A stretch of DNA of 33,785 bases from a bacterium (lineage in GTDB: Bacteria; Hydrothermota; Tepidihabitantia; B3-TA06): contig JAAYVC010000011.1 in assembly GCA_012517375.1 (NCBI GenBank), positions 1-33,785 on the forward strand. Reading direction: 5' to 3'. Below, one piece after another: positions 7,410 through 15,742 of this stretch. The position numbers were made by a program, and so were the translations under genes. Each line of letters begins with the position of its first letter. Position 1 is the first letter of the stretch. The notes beneath the pieces are model-generated. The model did no database searches. It was not told the origin of the DNA and saw nothing but the letters and a program-made list of their open reading frames with translations.

Positions 7410-8780
7410 TCAGCGAACCACTACAAGTTTCTTTATCGTTGAGCGCTCGCCCGCGTTCAGTTTGATGAAATATGTTCCCGTAGCCAGGTTATCAACTGAG
7501 AAGGGGAGGATGTTAGCACCTGCAGAGAGATGTCCGTTGTAAAGATTCTTTACAAGACGTCCGGAGGCGTCAAATATATCGAGCCTACCTGCTGTCGGTG
7601 AGGCAACTGATATTGCCGCAACGCCGTTTGACGAAACAACACTGGGAATGCTGAAGTTAAAGAAGCTTCCTTTGTCTTCGGAGATGCCGGGTTTGAATGG
7701 CTCGAAGCCCACCAATTCCTGACCGCGGCCCAGGTTGTCCTCTATTGTCAGGTTAAGAACCGGGCTGTATCCGTCAGGAGCGCCTGACTTAAGCTTGAGT
7801 TTAAACGAGTTATCGTCGTTAGTTACTTCTTCGCCTGGATCGGCAGCGTCCCATTCTCCCAGAGAGTCCACTACCTGGACGTTGTTGTCAGCCGTTGAGA
7901 GAACGCCGCTCATGCTTGCCCATGAATCTTCTCCACTGTTGAGGAGCGTAACGACGAAGTTGGATGTCTGTCCGGGATGGAGTAAACCGTCCTCGCTCTT
8001 AATCTTCGTGTCAACTATCTCGGCGGAGAGATCGGGAACGATTCCTGTTCTTGCCGCCTGATACACCTCTGCGGGGAAATAGGAAACGGCTTCCTGAACA
8101 AAACACGCTATCTCGAAGTTGGTAATATTATGCGTGTTTGAAGGCCATTCCTGGTCGATTGTGAAGTCTTTCTCTACGACTACAGTATCACCCTTATTTA
8201 TGGTGATATCCGTTCCCTGCGCATCAGGTAACATGTCGCGGTTGACGAAATCGAGTACGCTCTGACCCTGCCAGCTGTAAGGTATGTGGGATTCAAGCAC
8301 TACGAAATGGATTTTACCCGTTATTTTTCCTAGGGTAGTGGTTCCGTTAATTACGGTTGCTGTTACTGTGCCCTCCCATGTCGAAGCGTTGAATGTGACA
8401 GCAAGCTGTATATCGAGCGGCGAGGGAACGGCAAAACGGCTTTGAACTATTGGATTATAATTGGGATACATTGACTGGGTGTGGCTGCCTCCAATTGATT
8501 TCGTCATTCCGTCGAACACCGCTGTCGGGTAGCCGGTGATGCCGTAAAAAGAATTGCGGGCATCTGATTCAACAAAGGCGAAGATGTCGCCATTGTGGTT
8601 TTCGATAGGAACGACCCTTGAACCATAGGCCGAGTCTAAGTCGTCCACGCCAAGAGCGGCGCCCGGACAATACTGGCACCATGTACCTGTGCCTACTTCA
8701 ACGCATACGTTCCTCTCGAACTGGGCGAATCCTATAAAAGGGATTGCCAGCAGCAATGCGAATAGCAAGGTTTTTTTCAT
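7410..8780 (-). CDS. Omp28-like thioredoxin-fold protein with T9SS-type tail
   Basis: The 456-residue product has a signal peptide ending FIGFA-Q, a thioredoxin-like domain with W-C-Q-Y-C (Cys35, Cys38) in GTGTWCQYCPGAALG, and cis-Pro in GYPTAVFDG near residue 87. A beta-rich middle with a CARDB-like segment follows, then a sorting tail (LDIFDASGRLVKNLYNG, TGTYFIKL, ending KLVVVR). The active site differs from the two CPPC paralogues and matches the lipoprotein at 4043-4840, so two sub-types of redox site exist side by side. AAGGAG lies 11 bases before the ATG. It follows the 8808-10208 gene by 27 bp and is probably its operon partner. Surface location is inferred from the tail. Confidence 0.88.
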   Translation of the reverse strand: MKKTLLFALLLAIPFIGFAQFERNVCVEVGTGTWCQYCPGAALGVDDLDSAYGSRVVPIENHNGDIFAFVESDARNSFYGITGYPTAVFDGMTKSIGGSHTQSMYPNYNPIVQSRFAVPSPLDIQLAVTFNASTWEGTVTATVINGTTTLGKITGKIHFVVLESHIPYSWQGQSVLDFVNRDMLPDAQGTDITINKGDTVVVEKDFTIDQEWPSNTHNITNFEIACFVQEAVSYFPAEVYQAARTGIVPDLSAEIVDTKIKSEDGLLHPGQTSNFVVTLLNSGEDSWASMSGVLSTADNNVQVVDSLGEWDAADPGEEVTNDDNSFKLKLKSGAPDGYSPVLNLTIEDNLGRGQELVGFEPFKPGISEDKGSFFNFSIPSVVSSNGVAAISVASPTAGRLDIFDASGRLVKNLYNGHLSAGANILPFSVDNLATGTYFIKLNAGERSTIKKLVVVR

Positions 8781-8807
8781 CTTAATCTTGACTCCTTCTG
8801 GTTCGGC

Positions 8808-10208
8808 TCAATCGAGCAGAACTACTTTGTACGTTTGCTTCCCCGCCGAGGTCTCAACTCTTATGAAGTAGAGGCCTCCAGGTACGCTGGGGATCGTTAG
8901 TTCATTAAGACCGGACGCTCTTCCTGCATAAAGACCTTCTACCAGCCTGCCTGAAGCGTCGAACATCGTTATCCTGCATTCGCCTGCAATCCCGCCGAAT
9001 CCTGCAAGTTTTATTGAGGAGCCGGCTCTTGCTACAGACGGGAAAGCTGGCGCAAAAGCGCCAGTTCCGGTTTCAGATATCCCCGAGTTCAGCTTTTTCG
9101 TCGACCATCCTAGCGATGCGTCAGTCGAGCCTGAACCGGCGTAGCACTTCAGATTGAACTCCTTGCCGTCGTATGCGGAGCCGCCCTTTATAACAATCTC
9201 TTTGCCGGAGATTGTTACGCTTCCGTTGGCCGGTATTTCGGGTATCTCGTATGAGCCTTTTACGACCAGGATGCCGGTGTTGTCAACCTCAACGAGCATG
9301 TGCACCTTGCTCATCTTGGCCGATGAACCGTTCCTTATCTTTGCATGAACGTACGCCTCTTCGTCTTTCGAGATTATGCCGTCTCCAGACGCATCCGAGA
9401 CCTCAAGCTCCTCAACGAACAAAGGCTTTGAGCCTTCGACGGCGACCTTTGCCGACTGGTAAATCTCCTTGGTAGTCTTGTCCTGGCACCAGAACACGAG
9501 CTCGCACTTCTTTGCGTCCACGATATGAACTTCACCCGTAGGCTCAAGCAGTGTATTGAGCAACTTTACCGTATCGTCGACATTGTAGTCGTAACCGATG
9601 CTCTTCGTCTCGCCTGGCTCTATATCGACCTTGAGTCCGTAAGCATAAGGAATCATGTCGATCATGACCTGATGATGCATTGGGTCGCCGTTCGTGCCCG
9701 TGTACGCAACATCGTTCTCTACAAGCGCTCCGAAAAGACTGAATGAATAAGCCTTCGAGTCCTCGTTCTTTATCTCGACTACAAACATACCGGAACCCTG
9801 ATCAGCGCTATAAGCGGTGAAGTTATCGTAGCTCCGATACGCCTTCATGCTGAACGGCGAAGGAACATTATGCCTTGAGTCCACTGCGAGCTGTGTGATG
9901 TTCGACTGAACTCCATCGATGAAAAGCATTGGCACTGAATTGCAGCCGTAGTTGCTTCTTCTGGCTCCGTTCTCCGCGGTGTTGTAATGGTAGAACGGGT
10001 CGTTGCCGGGGTTTGGCCAGTACATATGGTAGCGTACCGCCGCAACGTACTTTCCGCTGTTGCTTATTATTGAAGTAAGCGATGCGTTTCCCGCCACGCA
10101 GGGAGGGCAGGTTGTACTTGTGAAAAGCTCGAGCATAACCCTTCTTTCGGGCAACGCTCCAAAAACCGCAAAGCTTAACGCCAGTAATAGTAATAGCACT
10201 TTCTTCAT
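8808..10208 (-). CDS. Omp28-like thioredoxin-fold protein with T9SS-type tail
   Basis: This 466-residue secreted protein is the third tailed paralogue. It has a signal peptide (MKKVLLLLLALSFAVFGA), C-P-P-C at 34-37 in LFTSTTCPPCVAGN, and cis-Pro in SVPMLFIDG near 99. A middle beta region has an Asp-rich loop (DASGDGIISKDEE) leading into a CARDB-like domain, and the sorting tail reads MFDASGRLVEGLYAG, then GGLYFIRV, ending KVVLLD. The motif HMYWPNPGNDPFYHY matches HMNWPSPGNDPWYHY in the 5712-7109 protein, showing that the pair shares a conserved loop beyond the redox site. GGAGG lies four bases before the ATG. It is the first gene of a two-gene unit with 7410-8780. Confidence 0.88.
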   Translation of the reverse strand: MKKVLLLLLALSFAVFGALPERRVMLELFTSTTCPPCVAGNASLTSIISNSGKYVAAVRYHMYWPNPGNDPFYHYNTAENGARRSNYGCNSVPMLFIDGVQSNITQLAVDSRHNVPSPFSMKAYRSYDNFTAYSADQGSGMFVVEIKNEDSKAYSFSLFGALVENDVAYTGTNGDPMHHQVMIDMIPYAYGLKVDIEPGETKSIGYDYNVDDTVKLLNTLLEPTGEVHIVDAKKCELVFWCQDKTTKEIYQSAKVAVEGSKPLFVEELEVSDASGDGIISKDEEAYVHAKIRNGSSAKMSKVHMLVEVDNTGILVVKGSYEIPEIPANGSVTISGKEIVIKGGSAYDGKEFNLKCYAGSGSTDASLGWSTKKLNSGISETGTGAFAPAFPSVARAGSSIKLAGFGGIAGECRITMFDASGRLVEGLYAGRASGLNELTIPSVPGGLYFIRVETSAGKQTYKVVLLD

Positions 10209-10333
10209 AAAGCCTCCATATTATGATTATGGTATATTGTTATAAACCTGATATCAGGCTATACAATTTTCAGCGTTTGTCAATACCCTCTGCCCAACTT
10301 ACAAAGCCCGGATTACTCCATTGATTTTAATAT

Positions 10334-10360
10334 ATTGTACGCAAAATTCCCGCTTGTCAA
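10334..10360 (-). promoter_or_regulatory. Possible promoter for the 10208-start gene
   Basis: On the minus strand TTGACA (10355-10360) and TACAAT (10334-10339) are separated by 15 bp, shorter than usual. A second TTGACA at 10278-10283 lacks a well placed -10. Either could serve the two-gene thioredoxin unit. Confidence 0.35.
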
Positions 10361-10435
10361 TCCCCCTCCCTAACGCCTAAGCCTTATGCACCTTTTTTTT
10401 GCCGGAGGAGCAGGTTTCTTCAATAGCTAATTATC

Positions 10436-10463
10436 TTGACATTGGCTCTGGTTTGGCTAATCT
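10436..10463 (+). promoter_or_regulatory. Promoter for the hpf-hprK-EIIA operon
   Basis: TTGACA (10436-10441), a 16-bp spacer and TAATCT (10458-10463) lie about 30 bp before the hpf start, leaving room for the AAGGAGG at about 10482. Confidence 0.5.
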
Positions 10464-10494
10464 TATTGTAGAATAAACGACAAGGAGGTTCACC

Positions 10495-10827
10495 ATGACC
10501 ACAAGATTGACTGGTCGCCATGTCGAAATCACCCCTGCACTTAAGTCATATATAGATAAGAAGTTTGCTAAACTTGACCGCTACAGCATGCACATAGTGG
10601 ATTCTGAGCTCATACTGTACCGTGAAAATAACTTCGAGTGGGCTGAGGGTGTCCTCCACCTGAAGAACGACAAGATAACAACCCGTGTTAAGGCTTCAAG
10701 CTTCGATCAGGCGATTCATGACCTTACGGATAAGCTTGTCCGGCAGATGGAGAGGTTCGAAGGAAAGCATCGCGCAAAGGTCAGACCGAAGCGTGCGGCA
10801 GGAGCAAACTCAGCAGAAGCCGAATGA
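10495..10827 (+). CDS. hpf: Ribosome hibernation-promoting factor, short form
   Basis: The 110-residue protein is a short-form HPF/RaiA. It starts with the family opening MTTRLTGRHVEITPALKSYI and keeps the beta-alpha-beta-beta-beta-alpha core to about residue 95, ending in a Lys/Arg-rich tail. It binds the 30S decoding region in stationary phase and inactivates ribosomes, by 100S dimer formation with the short form in enterobacteria. It lacks the C-terminal dimerisation domain of long HPF. AAGGAGG precedes the ATG. The stop overlaps the hprK start by four bases (ATGA), so the two are coupled. In many proteobacteria hpf sits in the rpoN-ptsN-hprK cluster, and this is a reduced version of that order. 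Confidence 0.93.
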   Translation: MTTRLTGRHVEITPALKSYIDKKFAKLDRYSMHIVDSELILYRENNFEWAEGVLHLKNDKITTRVKASSFDQAIHDLTDKLVRQMERFEGKHRAKVRPKRAAGANSAEAE

Positions 10828-11810
10828 GCGATTCCAAGCACATTTCCGTATCGGAGCTCTTCGATGAACGCAGGCATGACCTGCGGCTGGGGGTGATTGC
10901 AGGCAAGGACGGAATGGAGGCAAATTTAATAAAATCAATGGATATACACAGGCCGGGACTCGCCCTTGCAGGTTTTACCGGCGAGTTCCCGGCCGACAGG
11001 CTTCAGGTCCTTGGCGCGACTGAACTGGCTTTTCTTGAAACACTGGATTCTAAAGCAAGAAGAGCGGCTGTAAGGAACATGGCGGAACTCGGTCCGCCGT
11101 GTCTGGTCGTGACTAACGATCAGGAACCCCCTGAAGAGATTATTGAGGAACTTGATAAATCGAAGATACCTCTGCTTGTCTCAAGGCTTTCGAGCAACGA
11201 CTTCATAAGCGCGGTCTCGGATTATCTCGAGCTTCGGCTTGCGCCTGAGACGCACACGCACGGGACGCTGGTAGATGTCTACGGGGTAGGTCTTCTGATT
11301 GTGGGCGAATCCGGCATAGGCAAGAGCGAAACGGCTCTTGACCTGGTCGAGCGCGGACACAGACTGGTGGCGGACGATTTGATAAGGATCCGCAGACGCA
11401 GAAGCCTTCTCATAGGCGAGGGAGCTGAGCAGCGCCCGGCCTTTCAGCATCATATGGAGATACGCGGACTCGGAATAATCAATCTCTACTCCATATTCGG
11501 CATTCGCTCGATAAGGCTTCAGAAAAGGATTGAGGTGATAGTCGAGCTTAAACGCTGGGAGAAGGGGATGGCTGTAGACAGGCTGGGTCTGGAAAGAGAA
11601 ACGAGGGAGATTCTTGGTGTCAACATACCGTTGCTGACCCTGCCTGTGCTTCCGGGCCGCAACATAGCTATGATATGCGAGGTGATAGCCATGAACCACC
11701 TGGTCGTTCTTAGAGGCTATCATCCTATGCAGCTTTTCGACAGCGAACTCAAGAAACTTTTGAGACGCAAGATAAAAACGGCAAAGGAGGTCGAGGAGGA
11801 CGATGAATAG
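10824..11810 (+). CDS. hprK: HPr kinase/phosphorylase
   Basis: The 328-residue protein matches the bifunctional enzyme that phosphorylates and dephosphorylates a serine of HPr or an HPr-like protein. The N-terminal domain (about 1-130) leads into the catalytic domain. Visible there are H146-G, the Walker A motif GESGIGKS (161-168), RLVADD (180-185), and the family signature EIRGLGIIN (212-220). The C-terminal region includes PGRNIAMICEV. Length is typical (about 310-330). It overlaps hpf by four bases and the EIIA gene by eight, a tightly coupled operon. No HPr or EI gene is in the window, so the substrate must be encoded elsewhere. A regulatory rather than sugar-transport role is likely from context. 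Confidence 0.95.
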   Translation: MSDSKHISVSELFDERRHDLRLGVIAGKDGMEANLIKSMDIHRPGLALAGFTGEFPADRLQVLGATELAFLETLDSKARRAAVRNMAELGPPCLVVTNDQEPPEEIIEELDKSKIPLLVSRLSSNDFISAVSDYLELRLAPETHTHGTLVDVYGVGLLIVGESGIGKSETALDLVERGHRLVADDLIRIRRRRSLLIGEGAEQRPAFQHHMEIRGLGIINLYSIFGIRSIRLQKRIEVIVELKRWEKGMAVDRLGLERETREILGVNIPLLTLPVLPGRNIAMICEVIAMNHLVVLRGYHPMQLFDSELKKLLRRKIKTAKEVEEDDE

Positions 11811-12189
11811 GCTGATTCATGCCGTCATAATCGGCCACGCTAAGTTTGCGCAGGGAATGCTTTCGGCGGCTGAAAGTATCGTGGGAAGGCAGGAAGGCGT
11901 TATAGCGGTATCAAACGAAGGACTCGGCGAGCTAGAGATGGTGAGATCGATTGAAGAGAAGCTGGATTCATACGAGGGTGATTTGTACGTTTTTGTTGAC
12001 CTCTTCGGAGGCAGCTCGTTCAATGCATGCAGGCAGCTTAAACAGAAACATAAGGGCTGGCGGTTGGTTTCCGGGGTAAACCTTCCTATGCTGGTTACGT
12101 ATTTAACCTATAGGACAAGACTCAAGGGAAGCCAGCTTTTGTCTAAAACTCTCGAGTCCGGGAAAAGAGGTATGGAAAAGTTTGATTAA
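11803..12189 (+). CDS. Mannose-family PTS EIIA domain protein
   Basis: This 128-residue single-domain protein resembles EIIA of the mannose/fructose/sorbose PTS family. The phosphorylated histidine should be H12 in AVIIGHAKFAQGML. The family turns VDLFGGSSFNA (about 66-76) and SGVNLPMLV (about 89-97) are present. No IIB, IIC or IID component is nearby. In proteobacteria with incomplete PTS such an EIIA follows hprK and acts as a regulatory phospho-acceptor. GGAGG lies three bases before the ATG, inside the end of hprK. The start overlaps hprK by eight bases. Confidence 0.9.
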   Translation: MNRLIHAVIIGHAKFAQGMLSAAESIVGRQEGVIAVSNEGLGELEMVRSIEEKLDSYEGDLYVFVDLFGGSSFNACRQLKQKHKGWRLVSGVNLPMLVTYLTYRTRLKGSQLLSKTLESGKRGMEKFD

Positions 12190-12223
12190 TAGAGGATACT
12201 GACAAGACAATCCAGGAGGCAAA

Positions 12224-13924
12224 ATGAATATACCGACTGTTCGTGGACCTTTGAAGATTGAAACCATACCACGGATGTTCAGGCGTGCGGCTGAAACATA
12301 TCCCGATCATCCCGCCCTTCTCATGGAGCGCGAAAATTTAAGACAGGAGTTCACGTACAGGGAGCTCCGGGAGAGGGTTGAGTATCTTGCGCGTTCACTT
12401 CGCAAACTGGGGTTTAAGCACGGTGATAAGATAGGACTCATTGGAGAAAACTGCCCTGATTGGGAAGCAAGTTATCTTGGTATCCAGTGGGCTGGGTGTA
12501 CGGTCGTGCCAATAGACAGAATGCTTAAAGCTCCTGAAATACGTCATATCCTTCGCAATTCGGATTCCATGGGTATTATCTCCACCTCCTCGTCCGTAGA
12601 AGTGGTAGATGAGGCAATTTCCGAGATAGACAGGAAATTCAAAAAAATAGTAATCGGAAAGGTCTCAAAAGGGTGGCTCTCCCACGAATCTCTTGTAACG
12701 GAAGGCTGCGAACTACCCCAGGTAGAACCTCCAATTAATATGGAGGATACTGCGGCTCTTCTCTACACCTCCGGGACGACCGGCCAGGCTAAGGGTGTCA
12801 TCCTCACGCACCGCAACATTGCATCGAACGTTTCAGGCGCCTACCAGGTGCTCGATTTCAACGAATCGGATATATTCCTATCTGTTCTTCCTCTGCACCA
12901 CAGTTTTGAGGCGACATGCGGCTTCATTCTACCAATGTGCTGCGGATGCAAAATAGTCTTCTCGCCGAGCTTGAAATCAAAAGAGATACTCGAAACTCTC
13001 GCGAAGAACGGCGTCACCCTTATGCTGGGCGTGCCCCTCCTGTTTGAAAAAATCGTAGAAGGGGTTCAGAGAAACGTAAGAGAGGCACCGCCCTTCAAGC
13101 GCTTCGTCTTCAACGCCGGAATGAATATCGGAAAGATAGCAAAAGGCATCTCGAAGGCTATGTTCACAAGCGTCCGAAAAACAATGGGCATGGACAAGGT
13201 GCGTTACCTCGTATCCGGCGCTGCGGCGCTCGCGCCCTGGGCGTCGAGCTTCATGGAACGCCTCGGCCTGCCGGTTCTTCAGGGCTACGGGCTGACCGAG
13301 ACATCGCCGGTGATCTCGGTAAACCGCTTCGCCAATCCCGATAATCTCTCGGTAGGTCCGGTAATTCCAGGCTTCGAGATAAAGATAGACGAGCCTGACG
13401 CAAACGGCAACGGCGAGATAATGGTTCGCGGAGAGTCGGTCATGAAAGGGTATTACAAGAACGAGGAGGCTACACGCGAGGTTTTATCGAAAGACGGATG
13501 GCTTCGCACGGGCGACCTGGGGAGATTGGACCAGCGCGGCTTCCTCTTCATCACCGGACGCGCCAAAAATATGATAGTGACGGCTGCGGGTAAGAACGTT
13601 TATCCGGAGGAGGTTGAAGCGGTCGTCGGCCAGAATCCCTACATCTCAGAGATACTCGTAATAGGCTATCACAATGATGCTACCGGACGCGAGGAGGTTC
13701 ACGCCATTATCGTGCCCAACTTCGAGCTTCTCGATGCCGAGAAACCGGAGATAAGCGAGTCAGAGCTTGAGGAGTTCATGCGCGCTCAGGTTTTCAAGGA
13801 ATGCGAGAAACTCGCCGACTACAAGCGCATCAAGCACTTCGAGATTCACGAGGAAGAGTTGCCCAAGACCACTACAAAGAAGGTCAAACGGTACCTGTTC
13901 GACAAAAAGCCGGTCAAGGTATAG
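12224..13924 (+). CDS. Long-chain acyl-CoA synthetase (AMP-forming), copy 1
   Basis: The 566-residue enzyme belongs to the ANL adenylating superfamily, which activates a fatty acid with ATP and transfers it to CoA. Visible motifs are A3 YTSGTTGQAK (181-190), A5 LQGYGLTETSP (352-362), A7 with the ribose-binding Asp in LRTGDLG (D431), A8 GRAKNMIV (445-452), and the A10 region LPKTTTKKVKR (546-556) with the catalytic Lys. There is no signal peptide. AGGAGG lies just before the ATG, and the gene follows the EIIA gene by 34 bp, so it is probably in the same operon. The second copy follows after 105 bp. The Cys-rich CCGCK insert near 239-243 is absent from copy 2. Confidence 0.93.
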   Translation: MNIPTVRGPLKIETIPRMFRRAAETYPDHPALLMERENLRQEFTYRELRERVEYLARSLRKLGFKHGDKIGLIGENCPDWEASYLGIQWAGCTVVPIDRMLKAPEIRHILRNSDSMGIISTSSSVEVVDEAISEIDRKFKKIVIGKVSKGWLSHESLVTEGCELPQVEPPINMEDTAALLYTSGTTGQAKGVILTHRNIASNVSGAYQVLDFNESDIFLSVLPLHHSFEATCGFILPMCCGCKIVFSPSLKSKEILETLAKNGVTLMLGVPLLFEKIVEGVQRNVREAPPFKRFVFNAGMNIGKIAKGISKAMFTSVRKTMGMDKVRYLVSGAAALAPWASSFMERLGLPVLQGYGLTETSPVISVNRFANPDNLSVGPVIPGFEIKIDEPDANGNGEIMVRGESVMKGYYKNEEATREVLSKDGWLRTGDLGRLDQRGFLFITGRAKNMIVTAAGKNVYPEEVEAVVGQNPYISEILVIGYHNDATGREEVHAIIVPNFELLDAEKPEISESELEEFMRAQVFKECEKLADYKRIKHFEIHEEELPKTTTKKVKRYLFDKKPVKV

Positions 13925-13970
13925 TTGACTGTTGCACTTTTAGGAAGATAATACTTATTGGAGGGTTGTG

Positions 13971-14015
13971 ATGAAAGCGGTGAACTCATGTGTCGGGATA
14001 TGTTATCATCTCTGA
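13971..14015 (+). CDS. Possible 14-residue leader peptide or decayed ORF
   Basis: Between the two synthetase genes a 15-codon ORF (MKAVNSCVGICYHL) follows GGAGGG five bases upstream and ends 14 bp before the next gene's ATG. Its placement and SD suggest a translated leader that feeds ribosomes to the second synthetase, but such a short ORF can arise by chance and no terminator or antiterminator is seen around it. Confidence 0.25.
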   Translation: MKAVNSCVGICYHL

Positions 14016-14029
14016 GTTAAGGAGTAGCC

Positions 14030-15742
14030 ATGCTTGACGTACCTCGATATTATCCAGCGCTTGAACTCGAAACAATACCTCGAATGTTCATTAAGGCGGC
14101 CGGGAAATTCAAGGATAAGGAACTTTATTTTATGGAGAGAGGGAACACAAAACAGCAATTCAACTACGCCGAAGGGTTGACAAGGGTCAGAAACCTTGCG
14201 GCATCCTTAAGGAAAATAGGGGCAAAACCCGACTCCAAAATAGCCGTCATTGGCGACAACTGCCCCGACTGGGAGATTACGTATCTTGCGATTCAATGGG
14301 CAGGAGCGACAGTGGTTCCCCTGGACAGGATGCTCAAGATGACGGAGATAAGGCATATTCTTGAAAATTCGGACTCAATTGCCGTTATTGCGACAGCCGA
14401 GTACGTCGAAATTGTTGACGAAGCTCTTTCCGGCGTCAAAAGAAAGTTCACGAAAATATCGATATACGAGAATAAGCAGAGCAAGGAATGGCTCCCGTTT
14501 GACCGGTTAGTTTCCGAAGGTTCAAAGCTTGATGCTCCCGAGCCGCCGGAGAATCTGGATTCGGTGGCGGCCATACTTTACACGTCAGGCACTACTGGCC
14601 AGGCCAAGGGTGTTATGTTGACCCATCGCAACATCGCTTCGAACATATCAGGGCTGTACGAATGCTTCGGGTTTGACTCATCGGATGTTTTCGTCTCTAT
14701 ATTACCCCTCCACCACTCCTTCGAGGCGACATGCGGATTTCTCTGCGCAGTAGTCGTAGGAGCCAAGATAGCTTTCTCGCCAAGCCTAAAGTCGAAGGAC
14801 ATCATAGATACGCTGGGAAAGCACGGAGCGACCATCGTTCTTGGTGTCCCCCTTCTTTACGAAAAGATGGCCGAGGGCGTCATGAGAAACGTCAAGAGTT
14901 CATCCGCGCTTAAGCGCCTTGTTTTCAACACAGGCATGGGACTGGGGAAAGTATCCAAAGGTATCTCAAAGGCCATGTTCTCTAGCGTGCGCAAGGCTTT
15001 AGGGATGCAGAATGTCCGCTATCTTGTTGCAGGAGGCGCGGCGCTTGTACCCTGGGTAGGCAGCTTTATGGAGCGCCTCGGCTTGCCGATATTCCAGGGT
15101 TACGGCATGACAGAAGCGTCACCAGTAATAGCTGTGAGCAGGGGCAAGGTGATGGATATAGCCTCGGTTGGTCCGATGCTCCCGGGCTTCGAGGACGTTA
15201 AAATCGACGATCCGGACGAGAACGGAAACGGAGAGATAATGGTAAAGGGCCCCTCGGTCATGAAGGGCTATTACAAGAACCCTGAGGCCACTGCCGCGGT
15301 TCTTTCCGAAGACGGCTGGCTTCGCACCGGAGACCTTGGCAAGCTGGACAAGAGGGGATTTCTTTACATTACCGGCCGGGCGAAAAACATGATCGTCACC
15401 GCCGCAGGAAAGAATGTGTACCCGGAGGAGATAGAAGCCGTGGTAGGCAAGAATCCATACATATCTGAGATAATCGTTTACGGTCACCGTAATGAAGCCA
15501 CGGAAAGAGAAGAGATTCACGCCGTAATTGTCCCTAATTACGAACTGATTGATCAGACAAAACCAGGCGTCTCAGAAGAGCAACTCGAGGAAATGATGAA
15601 GACTGAGGTTTTCAAGGAATGCGAGAAGCTCGCAGACTACAAGAGAATAAAGCACTTTGAAATTCATGCTGAAGAACTACCCAAAACAACAACCAACAAA
15701 GTCAAGCGCTATCTTTTCGCAAAGAAGCCTATTCGCGTGTAG
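14030..15742 (+). CDS. Long-chain acyl-CoA synthetase (AMP-forming), copy 2
   Basis: The 570-residue enzyme is clearly a tandem duplicate of copy 1, with the same motifs in the same order: A3 YTSGTTGQAKGVMLTHRN, A5 FQGYGMTEASP, A7 LRTGDLGKLDKRG, A8 GRAKNMIVTAAG and A10 LPKTTTNKVKR. The paralogues differ most in the acyl-binding middle and in the Gly/Cys-rich segment, which suggests different chain preferences (inference). AAGGAG precedes the ATG. The last 77 bases also encode the beginning of the downstream TPR protein in another frame, including this enzyme's A10 motif. Confidence 0.93.
   Translation: MLDVPRYYPALELETIPRMFIKAAGKFKDKELYFMERGNTKQQFNYAEGLTRVRNLAASLRKIGAKPDSKIAVIGDNCPDWEITYLAIQWAGATVVPLDRMLKMTEIRHILENSDSIAVIATAEYVEIVDEALSGVKRKFTKISIYENKQSKEWLPFDRLVSEGSKLDAPEPPENLDSVAAILYTSGTTGQAKGVMLTHRNIASNISGLYECFGFDSSDVFVSILPLHHSFEATCGFLCAVVVGAKIAFSPSLKSKDIIDTLGKHGATIVLGVPLLYEKMAEGVMRNVKSSSALKRLVFNTGMGLGKVSKGISKAMFSSVRKALGMQNVRYLVAGGAALVPWVGSFMERLGLPIFQGYGMTEASPVIAVSRGKVMDIASVGPMLPGFEDVKIDDPDENGNGEIMVKGPSVMKGYYKNPEATAAVLSEDGWLRTGDLGKLDKRGFLYITGRAKNMIVTAAGKNVYPEEIEAVVGKNPYISEIIVYGHRNEATEREEIHAVIVPNYELIDQTKPGVSEEQLEEMMKTEVFKECEKLADYKRIKHFEIHAEELPKTTTNKVKRYLFAKKPIRV

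Noticed and set aside
5712-10208. A complete T9SS gene set near the tailed proteins
   Set aside because: No Por or Spr/Gld-type component is encoded in the window; only the cargo-type tails are seen.
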